This document shows positions 23,854 through 32,219 of a stretch of DNA of 34,487 nucleotides, piece after piece. The stretch is from JBBRDU01 sp038203615. GTDB taxonomy: Bacteria > Verrucomicrobiota > Verrucomicrobiia > Chthoniobacterales > UBA10450. The first letter of the stretch is position 1. Each line of letters opens with the position of its first letter. The notes beneath the pieces are model-generated. The model was given only the letters and a program-made list of their open reading frames with translations, searched no databases and was not told the origin of the DNA. Made by a program: the position numbers and the translations under genes. The stretch lies in contig JBBRDU010000027.1 in the NCBI GenBank assembly GCA_038203615.1, positions 1 through 34,487 of the forward strand, read 5' to 3'.

Positions 23854-24204
23854 AGACAAAGTCCGGCGACGCGAGGCCGTTTTTCGGGTGGCGACGGCCA
23901 TGGCTGCCAGCTCGCCGGCTTCTTGCAGAAGCGGGTTGATCAGCGCAGCTTTGAGAAGCTTCGCCCCGATGATCATCTCGAGCCCAAAAGACGTTTCGTC
24001 GGCTTCCTCTTCCACGATGCTCGTTTTGTGAATAAATTCAGCGGTCGGTTTGGCCCGGCCCAACGCTCGATAATTGGCCGCGACCGAGCTTCCGCTTCGC
24101 CCAATCTGGTTGGCCACGGTATTTTTGCTTCTCGTGTGTGGCCAAGCTTCTGCCAGCTTCAGAATGCGCCGCGCCAAGAGCTGCGTTCGGTCTTTCATTT
24201 GCAT
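23851..24204 (-). CDS. Four-helix-bundle protein (S23/IVS-like), antisense within the atp operon
   Basis: The 117-residue product starts at ATG 24204 (MQMKDRTQLLARRILKLAEA) or two codons later. The open frame extends to 24372, but the extra part is antisense to atpC and runs through the right repeat. Diagnostic segments of the four-helix-bundle family are NTVANQIGRSGSSVAANYRA, RAKPTAEFIHKTSIVEEEAD and ETSFGLEMI. The family was first described from intervening sequences in 23S rRNA genes and includes relatives of the Avd proteins of diversity-generating retroelements. Its biochemical role is unclear; members form basic oligomers that may bind nucleic acid. Here no reverse transcriptase or rRNA is near. 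The gene runs against atpD and atpC, so its transcription would oppose the operon. Confidence 0.85.
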   Translation of the reverse strand: MQMKDRTQLLARRILKLAEAWPHTRSKNTVANQIGRSGSSVAANYRALGRAKPTAEFIHKTSIVEEEADETSFGLEMIIGAKLLKAALINPLLQEAGELAAMAVATRKTASRRRTLS

Positions 24205-24222
24205 CTCGTTCAGGCCGGGTGG

Positions 24223-24254
24223 TAGATCGAAAATCAAAAATCGAGAATCGAAAA
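24223..24254 (-). repeat. Right terminal inverted repeat of the four-helix-bundle element
   Basis: The plus strand reads TAGATCGAAAATCAAAAATC and continues to GAATCGAAAA. Its reverse complement matches the left repeat at 27 of 32 positions without gaps. It lies 18 bases upstream of the four-helix-bundle start and ends four bases before the atpC ATG, so it could carry promoter or leader signals for both genes. Confidence 0.75.
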
Positions 24255-24258
24255 CTTT

Positions 24259-24669
24259 ATGGCTACGCTGCGACTCGAAATTGTAACGCCGGAAGCGAAG
24301 GTTTATTCGGAAGACGTCGAAATGGTGACGTTGCCGGGGTCCGAAGGCGATCTGGGTGTCTACCCGAAACACATTCCATTGCTCACGACGTTGAAGCCGG
24401 GTGAGCTGCGCGTCCTGAAGGATGGCAAGGAAACCTTTTTAGCGGTCGGGGAAGGCTTCGTCGAGATTACGGGAGAGAGTGTCTCGGTTCTGACTGATAT
24501 GGCGTTGGAGGCCGCTCATATCGATGAAGCCGCGGTGGAAAAAGCACTCGAGAGCGCGAAAGCGGCCATGAAAGAAGATTACACTTTGGAGGAGGTCGCG
24601 GCCATCCAGGCGAGCTTGTCGAAGGCGCTGGCGCAATTGCACGTCAAACGCCGACGCCCTTCCGGTTAG
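24259..24669 (+). CDS. atpC: F-type ATP synthase subunit epsilon
   Basis: The 136-residue protein starts MATLRLEIVTPEAKVYSEDV. The N-terminal beta sandwich carries VTLPGSEGDLGVYPKHIPLLT and GELRVLKDGKETFLAVGEGFVEI. The C-terminal helical hairpin (residues ~85-130, HIDEAAVEKALESAKAAMKE) is the part that can inhibit rotation. It closes the ATP synthase operon. Although now separated from atpD by the inserted element, the frame is intact and normal in length, so function is probably retained. Its expression must come from readthrough or from a promoter in or near the right repeat. Confidence 0.95.
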   Translation: MATLRLEIVTPEAKVYSEDVEMVTLPGSEGDLGVYPKHIPLLTTLKPGELRVLKDGKETFLAVGEGFVEITGESVSVLTDMALEAAHIDEAAVEKALESAKAAMKEDYTLEEVAAIQASLSKALAQLHVKRRRPSG

Positions 24670-24675
24670 GCCGAT

Positions 24676-24694
24676 GGTGGAAGCAGCTTCCACC
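24676..24694 (+). terminator. Hairpin after atpC
   Basis: GGTGGAAG-CAG-CTTCCACC at 24676-24694 is a strong perfect stem, extendable by one pair, six bases after the atpC stop. A pyrimidine-rich stretch with TTTC and GTTTTG follows rather than a clean T run. It probably ends the ATP synthase transcript before lpxI. Confidence 0.55.
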
Positions 24695-24756
24695 CGCTTT
24701 CACTTTCTCTGCTGTTTTGCTTCTCGTCGGCGGCGGGACATGTCTAATCTGATTGC

Positions 24757-25572
24757 GTGAACGTTCCGGACAAACTTGGGATCATTGCCGGCAACGGGAT
24801 TTATCCGCAGATGCTCGCGGAGTCGGCACGCTCGGCCGGCGTCAAAACCATCTGCGCGGCCGCCTTTGAGAATGAGACCGATCCAAGCCTGGCCGGCAAG
24901 GTGGACCATTTCGAATGGCTCCGGGTGGGGCAACTCAATCGGTTGCTCAAATTTTTTCGCGACCAAGGCGTTCGCCACGCCATCATGGCCGGCCAAATCG
25001 CGCCGAAAAATCTGTTCGATCTGCGGCCCGATTGGAAAGCGCTTCTCATCCTGGCGCGCTTAAAAGAACGAAATGCCGAGACCATCTTTGCCGCTATCGC
25101 CGCTGAACTGGCCAAGGCCGATGTGCAACTTCTGCCTGCCACGACTTTTCTGGAAGATCATCTGGCCGCGGACGGTGTGATGGCCGGGCCCACCCTTTCC
25201 GAGCGGGAGAGGGAAGACATCGAGTTCGGACAGAGAATCGCCAAAGAGATTTCGCGGCTTGATATCGGACAGAGTGTCGTCGTTAAAACTGGCACAGTGC
25301 TGGCGGTAGAGGGACTCGACGGCACCAATGAGACGATTCGACGAGGGGGAAAGCTGGCGGGCGAGGGCGCCATTTTGGTGAAGGTCGCAAAGCCCAACCA
25401 GGATATGCGCTTCGACGTGCCGGTCATCGGACCGGAGACGATCAAGATTGCGGCGGAAGCAAAACTCCGCGCGGTGGCAGTCGAAGCCAATCGCACCCTT
25501 CTGCTACAGAAGGATCTAATTTTCGAAGAGGCCGAGCGGGCCAGGATCTCGGTGGTGGGCTTGCCCGGCTAA
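24757..25572 (+). CDS. lpxI: UDP-2,3-diacylglucosamine pyrophosphatase, LpxI type
   Basis: The 271-residue protein starts at GTG 24757 (NVPDKLGIIAGNGIYPQML, with the typical LGIIAGNGxxP). Other LpxI signatures are HAIMAGQIAPKNLFD, GQSVVVKTGTVLAVEGLDGT, GAILVKVAKPNQDMRFDVPV and the C-terminal AVEANRTLLLQKD. LpxI hydrolyses UDP-2,3-diacylglucosamine to lipid X in lipid A synthesis, replacing LpxH. Its presence implies an outer membrane with lipid A-like LPS. It is 87 bases after atpC, separated by a likely terminator, and converges with rpoZ. Confidence 0.95.
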   Translation: MNVPDKLGIIAGNGIYPQMLAESARSAGVKTICAAAFENETDPSLAGKVDHFEWLRVGQLNRLLKFFRDQGVRHAIMAGQIAPKNLFDLRPDWKALLILARLKERNAETIFAAIAAELAKADVQLLPATTFLEDHLAADGVMAGPTLSEREREDIEFGQRIAKEISRLDIGQSVVVKTGTVLAVEGLDGTNETIRRGGKLAGEGAILVKVAKPNQDMRFDVPVIGPETIKIAAEAKLRAVAVEANRTLLLQKDLIFEEAERARISVVGLPG

Positions 25573-25579
25573 GGAGAAG

Positions 25580-25596
25580 GAGCGGCGCGTCCGCTC
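25580..25596. terminator. Hairpin between convergent lpxI and rpoZ
   Basis: GAGCGG-CGCGT-CCGCTC (25580-25596) is a 6-base GC-rich stem in the 33-base gap between two convergent stops. There is no T tract. A shared bidirectional terminator is possible. Confidence 0.35.
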
Positions 25597-25605
25597 GCGA
25601 TCGGT

Positions 25606-25878
25606 CTAGGCGGCTTTCCCCTGCTTTTGCTGGTCGACAATGACCCCCGGGAACTGGACTACCGTCTGTTTCCCGTTTTGGCCGAGAGTGGATTCGAAAG
25701 TGATCTTGCCCGCCGCAATTTCCGTCAGAGCGATATCGGCCAGGCCGAGCCCGACAGCGAATTCCACGAGGGGGCGATGGCCCATGGCGAGCTGCCGAAC
25801 CCGCCGCCTGAGGACATTGACCAGGATCTGGGGATTCTCAACAATTTTGGCGGCAGCGTTAACGAGTTCGACTTTCAT
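25606..25878 (-). CDS. rpoZ: DNA-directed RNA polymerase omega subunit
   Basis: The 90-residue protein starts at ATG 25878 (MKVELVNAAAKIVENPQILV); the frame is open further upstream, but that part is not family-like. RRRVRQLAMGHRPLVE and GLADIALTEIAAGKITFE match the omega core, in which the VxxRxxQL...RP pattern wraps the C-terminus of RpoC and aids polymerase assembly. It is a short protein of the Rpb6/omega fold. It is divergent from the giant secreted gene at 26146 and convergent with lpxI. Confidence 0.85.
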   Translation of the reverse strand: MKVELVNAAAKIVENPQILVNVLRRRVRQLAMGHRPLVEFAVGLGLADIALTEIAAGKITFESTLGQNGKQTVVQFPGVIVDQQKQGKAA

Positions 25879-26145
25879 TGTTAACTCTCGCACACTCTCG
25901 CCGAATACCGGCATGGTTTCGGGGGGGCCGGAAAGAGTCTTTCGGCCTGGAAGAGGCCCCGAAGCCTTCCACCTGGCCGGCGGCAGCCTGGCGGGAGACT
26001 TCGAACGGCCTGCTGGTGGGGGATGCAGAACCTTGGCGAGATGCGTGCCTAGCGTAAATAGTATTGACAAGCCGAATCTAACCCGGTGGTCTGAAGGGGA
26101 AAGTAAAACAGCAAAACGCGGAGGTCCGCAGCACAGGAGATTTCC

Positions 26146-29100
26146 ATGAAACAGCAACGTCCGGTTCGTGTTTTCAAACTGCAGGTCCTCGGCGCTTTGG
26201 CGCTCGCAACCATCATTCTTCCGGCCCAATCGGGCCCGGCGCCATCCGTTTCGAGTTCACCCGATGCGTCGAAAAAGCATCATGATCGTGAAAACGCATT
26301 TTACGAGTCGCGGGCCTTCGATCAGGCCGGTCAACGCCTTCCTTCCGACGTTTATGATCAGGCCTTTGAGCAATGGCGGAAACTTCCGCGCGCCCAAGGC
26401 GTGACGCGCCCAGGACAAAAAGCAAAAACCACCGGTCCGGCGGCCAGCAGCCTGAATGGCGTGATGTGGACACCGATTGGGCCCAACCCTCTGCAGCAGG
26501 GAAGCAGTCAGGTCAACGGCCGGGTCAGCTCGATCGCGATCAATCCCAATAATCCAAACGTGGTTTATCAAGGCTCGTCCGGCGGCGGCGTCTGGAAGAC
26601 GACCGACGGAGGAACGACTTGGACGCCTCTTTTCGATCAGCAGCCTTCGTTAGGAACGGGGGAGCCCAGTGCGATTGCCATTGATCCGAGCAACACCAGC
26701 ACGATTTACGCGGGAACGAGCGGCCGTTTCGTCTTGAATATCTCAAAAGGAATTCTCAAATCGACGGATGCGGGGGGCAGCTGGATCGTCCTTGGGTCGG
26801 GTGTTCCAGCCGGCAACGTCGGGAATGCCCAGGCCCTTTTTGCCGGCCAATCGATCAATGTCATCCTGGTCGATCCGAGCAATGGAAACATATTGTATTT
26901 GGCCGCCACCAATGGGTTGTTTCGTTCCACCGACGGCGGCAAGAACTGGACCGCGGGAACCAATGGAGCGGGGGATGTGCGATCACTTGTGGTGGACAGC
27001 ACGTCGCCAGCGGCCAATCGCATCCTTTATGCCGGCGTCAGCGGCAGCGGCATCCGTCAATCAACCGACGGTGGGCAGAATTGGACACAAATATTGAGCG
27101 CCACCACCCCGGGAGTGGCTGGAGCGCTTCCCGCCAACAGCACGTTGGGTCAGACTTTGGTCGCCTTGGCCCCGCCGACCGCGCCCGCCAATCCGGCTGG
27201 AGTTCAAGTGATCTACGCCAGTATGGAAGGGGTTTGCACCGTGGCCGGTTGTGGCGTGGGGGATCCAGTGGGACTTTTTCGCAGCACCGACGGGGGCGCG
27301 ACTTGGAACAAGCAAACAAGTGCGGGTATCCCGACCGGAACGCAGGGCGGTTACAGCTTTTCCTTCGGGGTGGACCCCGCTTCCCCCGGCGATGGAGCGA
27401 ACGATATCATTTATCTCGGAACGGTTGGCTATGCCAAGTCGACCGATTCCGGAAATAATTTTGCCGCTATCGGTGGCGGCATGCATCCCGATTTCCATTC
27501 GAACTGGGTCTTTGCCAGGCAGCCTTCGCCGACTCCGTCCATTGTCATGGTAGGGAACGACGGCGGTATTTGGAAATCACTCGATGGGGGTGCGAACTGG
27601 AGCGGAACGGGCGGGCCGTTACCGACCATTAATGGCGGCGGATTGCAGACAACCTTGTTTTACAATCTCGACACGCGGAAGGACGCCACGGCCAGCGTAA
27701 CGGAGGGAAGTCTGCAGGATAACGGGACGGTTCGAACAACCGGAACGCCGACCTGGACAGATACCAAAGGCGGTGACGGGTGGGACTTTGCCTTCGACAC
27801 GGTCAATCCGAGTAAAGCTTATCACTCCGGCGGATTCTATGGGGGCCCTTGCACGCAGGTCTTCGGATCGGGGGATAGCGGCGCGACCTGGGGAGGCCAG
27901 CTGGCCTCAGGCGCCGGAAAAATCCCCGATGCGGAAATGGACTGCGGCATTTACGGGGGCGTCCAGGTTCACGCAGTCAATTCAGATCCGAATAACGACG
28001 GATTCTTTTACGTGAGTGGCAACAGCTCGCTCTTCCAGACCATGGACACAGGCGGCACCTTCCGAAACCTCAACACCTTTGGCAATCGCGTCGGTGAAGT
28101 AAACGTTGCCCCCGGCAATGCCAACAATGTGGTGGTCGGCGTTCGCGGGCAGGTTTGGGTCAGCACCAATGCGCTTGCCGCCACGGTCGGTCCGCCGACT
28201 GGCGTTACTTTTACAAATATTACCCGAAATCTGCCCGGCCGAGATGTCATCCGGGTGGCATTTGATCCAAATGATTCCGCCGTCATTTACGCCGTGCTCG
28301 ACGGGTTTGGCACCGGCCATGTCTTTCGCACGACTATTGGCGGCAGCACTTGGGCTGATATTTCGCCGGCTGTGAATGTGCCCTTCAGCGCCATCGCTCT
28401 GGATGGCGGGACGTCTCCCACTACCATTTATGTCGGGAACGATTTAGGAGTGCTGCGTTCGATCGACACGGGTGCGAACTGGAGTGTGCTGGACGATCTT
28501 CACCTGCCTAACGTTCCCGTGACGGATCTGACGATCAACGGGCCGGCCGGCGTTCTGCGAGCGGCCACTTTCGGTCGCGGAGCCTTTGAATTGGCGTCAG
28601 CCAGCGGCCCCGTCATTTCCGTCAATGCGCAGAGCGGGCTGCAATTCGGGACGGCCTGCGGAACGAAGGACCTTATCATCCAGGTGTTTAATGTGGGGAC
28701 ATCGGACCTCATCATCAACAGCGTGCAACGCCTCAGCGGCTCGGCCGACTTCACCGTCCTGCCTAATCCCGCCACCCCTCTCGTCATCAGCCCCAACTCC
28801 GAGGTCGACTTTAGCGTGCGCTACACCCCGACCACGGCTGGAGCCCAGCAGGCCACCATTCGCATCTCGAGCAATGATCCGGCTGTGCCCTTCTTTGATC
28901 TCAGCGCTACCGGGACGCGCGGAGATCCAGTCATCACCACGCTCATTGCTAATGCCGGGGACTTCGGTGACGTTTGCCTCGGCTCGTTCAACGACCTGGC
29001 CCTGACCATTGCCAATAGCGGGGCCTGCGACCTCTCGGTCAGTCTCATCACCTCGTTGTCGACCGACTTTAAGGTGGCTTCGGTCGTCTTATTCCCGCTC

Positions 29101-30246
29101 CTCGTTCATTCCGGTGATTCGATTCAAGTGCCGATTCGATTCGCTCCCGATAACCTAGGCGCGAAGACAACCATCCTGACGGTGAGCAGTAATGATCCGG
29201 TGACGCCGACCAAAACTGTGTCCGTCGCCGGCAACGTGCCACCCCCGGTGATGCAAGTGACCGGCTCCACCACTTTCGGTGACGTTTGCGCCGGAGGTGT
29301 GGTGGAAAAGACGATCTCGATCTGCAACACCGGCAAGTGCGACCTGCACGTCGCGAGCGCGGCATTCTCGGGCGCCTGTCCGGACTTCACCATCGTCAAC
29401 AATCCTTTCCCGACCACGATTAGCCATGATTCGTGTCTCGATTTGGTAATCCGCTTCACCCCGACGTCGCCCGGGCCGAAATCGTGCACCCTGGTCATCA
29501 CCGGGGACGATCCGGTCAACCCGACCGCCACGCTGACTGTAACGGCCAACACGGCGTCGGCCTCCATCGCCGTCCCACCGGACCAGACCTTCCCGCCGAC
29601 CGTTATCCAAAGTCTCGGTGCTTGTAATTCGCAGCTGAAATTCCCGATCACGAACGCGGGAAACTGCAACCTCAAGATCACCAACATCGTGATCGGCGGA
29701 GCGAACCCTGGTGATTTCTCGTTCTCGGGCATCGCTTCCTTCCCGATCGTGCTGGAACCGGGGCATGCCGCCGGGGAAGGCGCATTCGCCTTGATTTTTG
29801 CGCCAACCGCGATCGATCGGAACCGCCATGCCACGATCTCCGTGACCTACGAAAGTGACCCCGTGACTCACGCGACCAGTACGGTCATTAGATCGCTCTG
29901 CGGCGAGGGGGTTAAAACGGGAGCGAGGCTCCTGGTCACCTCAGGTGGAGTGCCGTTGCCCAGCGTGGACAAGATCTACCTCAAATTCGTCAAGAAAAGG
30001 CAGGCCAAGCCCGGGATCGTGGTGAACGATACCCAGCGAAACGTTCTGCTCCAGAACGCCCCTGGACCTTGTCTGCCCTTCCAATTCCATCGCGAATGGG
30101 GTGGGGTGACCAACCCGGTTCAACTCCTGCCAGGCAGTTACCAGTTGACCGTTCAGACCAAGATCGCCGGCCACAAAATGATCAAGGCTATCGCCTTCAA
30201 CGTCGATACCTGCGACTTCAACCAGAACATTGTCATCAACTTCTAG
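26146..30246 (+). CDS. Giant secreted protein with Asp-box propellers and four ASH-like domains
   Basis: This 1366-residue protein starts at ATG 26146 with a good AGGAG Shine-Dalgarno at 26135-26139. A signal peptide (VRVFKLQVLGALALATIILPAQ) is followed by a spacer with charged residues. About eleven Asp-box-like motifs between residues ~140 and ~810 (KTTDGGTTW, KSTDAGGSW, RSTDGGKNW, QSTDGGQNW, RSTDGGATW, KSLDGGANW, GSGDSGATW and others) indicate one or two sortilin/VPS10-type beta-propellers. Four ASH/choice-of-anchor-D-like domains start near 821, 928, 1035 and 1136. The last ~110 residues (from ~1258) form the same C-terminal domain as in the protein at 208-3867, containing FQFHREWGGV and NPVQLLP and ending CDFNQNIVINF. 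An extracellular location is inferred; the ligand is unknown. A TTGACA at 26064-26069 may be a -35, but no good -10 follows. Confidence 0.88.
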   Translation: MKQQRPVRVFKLQVLGALALATIILPAQSGPAPSVSSSPDASKKHHDRENAFYESRAFDQAGQRLPSDVYDQAFEQWRKLPRAQGVTRPGQKAKTTGPAASSLNGVMWTPIGPNPLQQGSSQVNGRVSSIAINPNNPNVVYQGSSGGGVWKTTDGGTTWTPLFDQQPSLGTGEPSAIAIDPSNTSTIYAGTSGRFVLNISKGILKSTDAGGSWIVLGSGVPAGNVGNAQALFAGQSINVILVDPSNGNILYLAATNGLFRSTDGGKNWTAGTNGAGDVRSLVVDSTSPAANRILYAGVSGSGIRQSTDGGQNWTQILSATTPGVAGALPANSTLGQTLVALAPPTAPANPAGVQVIYASMEGVCTVAGCGVGDPVGLFRSTDGGATWNKQTSAGIPTGTQGGYSFSFGVDPASPGDGANDIIYLGTVGYAKSTDSGNNFAAIGGGMHPDFHSNWVFARQPSPTPSIVMVGNDGGIWKSLDGGANWSGTGGPLPTINGGGLQTTLFYNLDTRKDATASVTEGSLQDNGTVRTTGTPTWTDTKGGDGWDFAFDTVNPSKAYHSGGFYGGPCTQVFGSGDSGATWGGQLASGAGKIPDAEMDCGIYGGVQVHAVNSDPNNDGFFYVSGNSSLFQTMDTGGTFRNLNTFGNRVGEVNVAPGNANNVVVGVRGQVWVSTNALAATVGPPTGVTFTNITRNLPGRDVIRVAFDPNDSAVIYAVLDGFGTGHVFRTTIGGSTWADISPAVNVPFSAIALDGGTSPTTIYVGNDLGVLRSIDTGANWSVLDDLHLPNVPVTDLTINGPAGVLRAATFGRGAFELASASGPVISVNAQSGLQFGTACGTKDLIIQVFNVGTSDLIINSVQRLSGSADFTVLPNPATPLVISPNSEVDFSVRYTPTTAGAQQATIRISSNDPAVPFFDLSATGTRGDPVITTLIANAGDFGDVCLGSFNDLALTIANSGACDLSVSLITSLSTDFKVASVVLFPLLVHSGDSIQVPIRFAPDNLGAKTTILTVSSNDPVTPTKTVSVAGNVPPPVMQVTGSTTFGDVCAGGVVEKTISICNTGKCDLHVASAAFSGACPDFTIVNNPFPTTISHDSCLDLVIRFTPTSPGPKSCTLVITGDDPVNPTATLTVTANTASASIAVPPDQTFPPTVIQSLGACNSQLKFPITNAGNCNLKITNIVIGGANPGDFSFSGIASFPIVLEPGHAAGEGAFALIFAPTAIDRNRHATISVTYESDPVTHATSTVIRSLCGEGVKTGARLLVTSGGVPLPSVDKIYLKFVKKRQAKPGIVVNDTQRNVLLQNAPGPCLPFQFHREWGGVTNPVQLLPGSYQLTVQTKIAGHKMIKAIAFNVDTCDFNQNIVINF

Positions 30247-30270
30247 CCTAACGATTGAAGTCCAGTTCAG

Positions 30271-30314
30271 CCGGGCGCGAGCTCTACCCTAAAAAGGGAG
30301 AGCTCGAGTCCCGG
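30271..30314 (+). terminator. Long hairpin after the second giant gene
   Basis: CGAGCTCT-A-CCCT (30278-30290) pairs with AGGG-AGAGCTCG (30295-30306) around an A-rich loop, and CCGGG (30271-30275) pairs with CCCGG (30310-30314) outside. It lies 25 bases after the stop. It is a strong intrinsic-terminator-like stem without a T run. Confidence 0.55.
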
Positions 30315-30393
30315 TGCCGTCCAGACTTGGGCCAACCGCCAGGTCCATCCAAGTTGCGTGGCCTACTCGGTAGTGGTTTCTTGGTCGACGGCA

Positions 30394-31419
30394 ATGCCGC
30401 TGCCTTCCATCATGCCTTCGATTCAATCCCTGCCTTTCGATCAGCGAGCCTGTTTTATCGCCGGGCAGGCCAAATCCGGCACCACCCTCCTGCGGGCCTT
30501 GCTCGATAGTCATCCCGAGCTTCTCGCTCTTCCCCAGGACACCGATTACTTCTCGACCGTTCTGACGAAACATGGAGCGGCTGGTCGCCGCGCCCAGTTT
30601 GATTATCTCACCACCCAATCTTACGCGAAGATTTTGTTCGGCGGCCGGAATCGACCGGACAAGCATGATTACGCGGATTTCCCGCAAGAACAATTTCTCG
30701 CCACCTTCGAGCGCATCGCCTTCGACCCGGCTAACGAACAAAGAGATTTGCTCGTTCTATTGATGGAGTCTTACGCGACCGTGCTGGGTATCCCGCTGGA
30801 GAGCGTGAAGCGCTGGGTCGAAAAAACGCCGGCCAATCGAAACTATATTCCGGAAATCCTAGCCCGCTTTCCGCAGGCCAAACTCCTCGTCACCATGCGC
30901 GATCCCCGCGCCATCATGGCGTCGCAGATTGCCCTCAAGCAAAAGGTGACGACAAGGCGATTCTCCATTTACTACGTCATCGAGCACTGGCGCGCGGTAG
31001 CCACTTTGGCCAACCAGGTACGCCATGGTGAGGTGCCGGGGCTGGTCGTTCCCTACGAAGAACTGGTGCGCGAGCCCGCCGCCATGACGCGCAAAATCTG
31101 CGATTACCTCGAGATTGCCTATGATCCCGATGTTTCCCTTCACCCCACGAAAGCCGGCCGCTTGTGGGAGGGGAATTCGGCTAGTGGCGCTCGTTTTTCC
31201 GAAGTGAGCAGCGAACCGGCCACGCGCTGGGAACGGGAAATTGGCGAGGATGAAATTGGTTGGATCGAATGGCACTGCCGCGATTTGATGCCGCAATTTG
31301 GATATGAATTACGCGTGCAGCGGCGGCTGCGGCATTGGCTTAAACCGATTCGCGGGGAGGGGATTCACGAATTCTTTAAATCCCGCGCCTACTCATTCTC
31401 CAGCGGTTTCCGGCACTGA
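30394..31419 (+). CDS. Sulfotransferase family protein
   Basis: I place the start at ATG 30394 (341 residues); GTG 30358 and ATG 30412 are alternatives. The 5'-phosphosulfate-binding loop is ACFIAGQAKSGTTLLRALL near residues 20-38, and the 3'-phosphate region is KLLVTMRDPRAIMAS near 170-185. Both are hallmarks of PAPS-dependent sulfotransferases. VEKTPANRNYIPEIL and VPYEELVREPAAMTRKICDY are further family blocks. It probably transfers sulfate to a carbohydrate, lipid or peptide acceptor; the substrate is unknown. A methyltransferase-like gene follows after 59 bases, suggesting a short modification operon. No Shine-Dalgarno is evident. Confidence 0.85.
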   Translation: MPLPSIMPSIQSLPFDQRACFIAGQAKSGTTLLRALLDSHPELLALPQDTDYFSTVLTKHGAAGRRAQFDYLTTQSYAKILFGGRNRPDKHDYADFPQEQFLATFERIAFDPANEQRDLLVLLMESYATVLGIPLESVKRWVEKTPANRNYIPEILARFPQAKLLVTMRDPRAIMASQIALKQKVTTRRFSIYYVIEHWRAVATLANQVRHGEVPGLVVPYEELVREPAAMTRKICDYLEIAYDPDVSLHPTKAGRLWEGNSASGARFSEVSSEPATRWEREIGEDEIGWIEWHCRDLMPQFGYELRVQRRLRHWLKPIRGEGIHEFFKSRAYSFSSGFRH

Positions 31420-31478
31420 CGCTTTCGTTGGTTGCGGTTTCAAACCCGAAGTGGTTGTAATGAACGCACGCATTTCAG

Positions 31479-32219
31479 ATGGCTCATAGAACCGAATCGA
31501 CTGCTCCGTTCCATAGGAGCGTGGTCTTACAGCGGGCCAATGATTTGCTGCCGGAGTATCGAGCGGCTATCACCGGGATCGTGCCCGAAGCCGGATTCGG
31601 AGGCGTTTGGGAAAGCGAGATGCTTTTGTTTTTTGCCGCGGTCAAACCGTACGCTCCCAAACAAATCCTCGAATCAGGACGTGGCCGGGGCAAGAGCACG
31701 AGCATTCTGGCGCGTTGTTTCCCACAAGCGCAAATCATCAGCGTCGAACTGGATTCGTCCGGGCCGAACGCCGTGGAGGCCGAAGAAAAGTTAAAGCTTT
31801 ATCGGAACGTGACTCTGCTGTCCGGCGATTCCGGCAAAGTCCTGCCGCGTTATCTGCAAAGCGGTGATGCGGTGTTGATCGATGGGCCAAAGGACTTCAA
31901 CGCCGTCGGTCTCGCCTTGCAGCTTCTCCGCACGGAGCTGCCGTGCCTCGTTTTCATGCACGATTTTCCGCCGGAGAATCCCGCCAGAAAATTCGTGGCT
32001 GACCATTGGCCTGAAGCTTTCTTCGGCGATGACCCTTCGTTTCAACATTTCCGTTCGCTGGATGACGAAAGAGATCCTTTTCTGGGAAAACGGGCCCGAG
32101 GCTACGGAACGTTTGCCTGCTTGCCGCCTGAGTTGCCGGCGCCGTATGGTCGCTTGCACCGGCAACTGCTTCTGGCTCGCCTGACTGCCCGACTCAGGTT
32201 CCCACGGGCCTCAAGTTAG
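31479..32219 (+). CDS. Class I SAM-dependent methyltransferase-like protein
   Basis: The 246-residue protein begins MAHRTESTAPFHRSVVLQRA. The SAM-binding Gly-rich loop appears as ILESGRGRGKSTSILARCF (residues ~67-85), followed by the acidic second strand ISVELDSSG. GDSGKVLPRYLQSGDAVLIDGPKD supplies the motif III/IV region, with VLIDGPK resembling Methyltransf_24 and glycan-linked methyltransferases. HDFPPENPARKFVADHW follows. The acceptor is unknown. The loop is ESGRGRGKS rather than the commoner ExGxGxG, but still plausible. It overlaps the convergent PAP2 gene by nine bases at its 3' end. Confidence 0.65.
   Translation: MAHRTESTAPFHRSVVLQRANDLLPEYRAAITGIVPEAGFGGVWESEMLLFFAAVKPYAPKQILESGRGRGKSTSILARCFPQAQIISVELDSSGPNAVEAEEKLKLYRNVTLLSGDSGKVLPRYLQSGDAVLIDGPKDFNAVGLALQLLRTELPCLVFMHDFPPENPARKFVADHWPEAFFGDDPSFQHFRSLDDERDPFLGKRARGYGTFACLPPELPAPYGRLHRQLLLARLTARLRFPRASS

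Larger units (their letters stand above)
23822..24254. mobile_element. Candidate mini-element: inverted repeats flanking a four-helix-bundle gene
   Basis: A 433-base unit lies between atpD and atpC. It consists of left and right 32-base imperfect inverted repeats (27/32 matching) around one antisense gene, with nothing else. Its outer edges are four bases from the atpD stop and four from the atpC ATG. Without it the two genes would be about eight bases apart, as is normal for this operon. No target-site duplication is obvious and no transposase is present, so mobility is inferred from structure. Confidence 0.6.

Noticed and set aside
24205..24372. N-terminal extension of the four-helix-bundle frame
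   Set aside because: It would be antisense to atpC and pass through the inverted repeat; the family N-terminus fits the ATG at 24204 or 24198.
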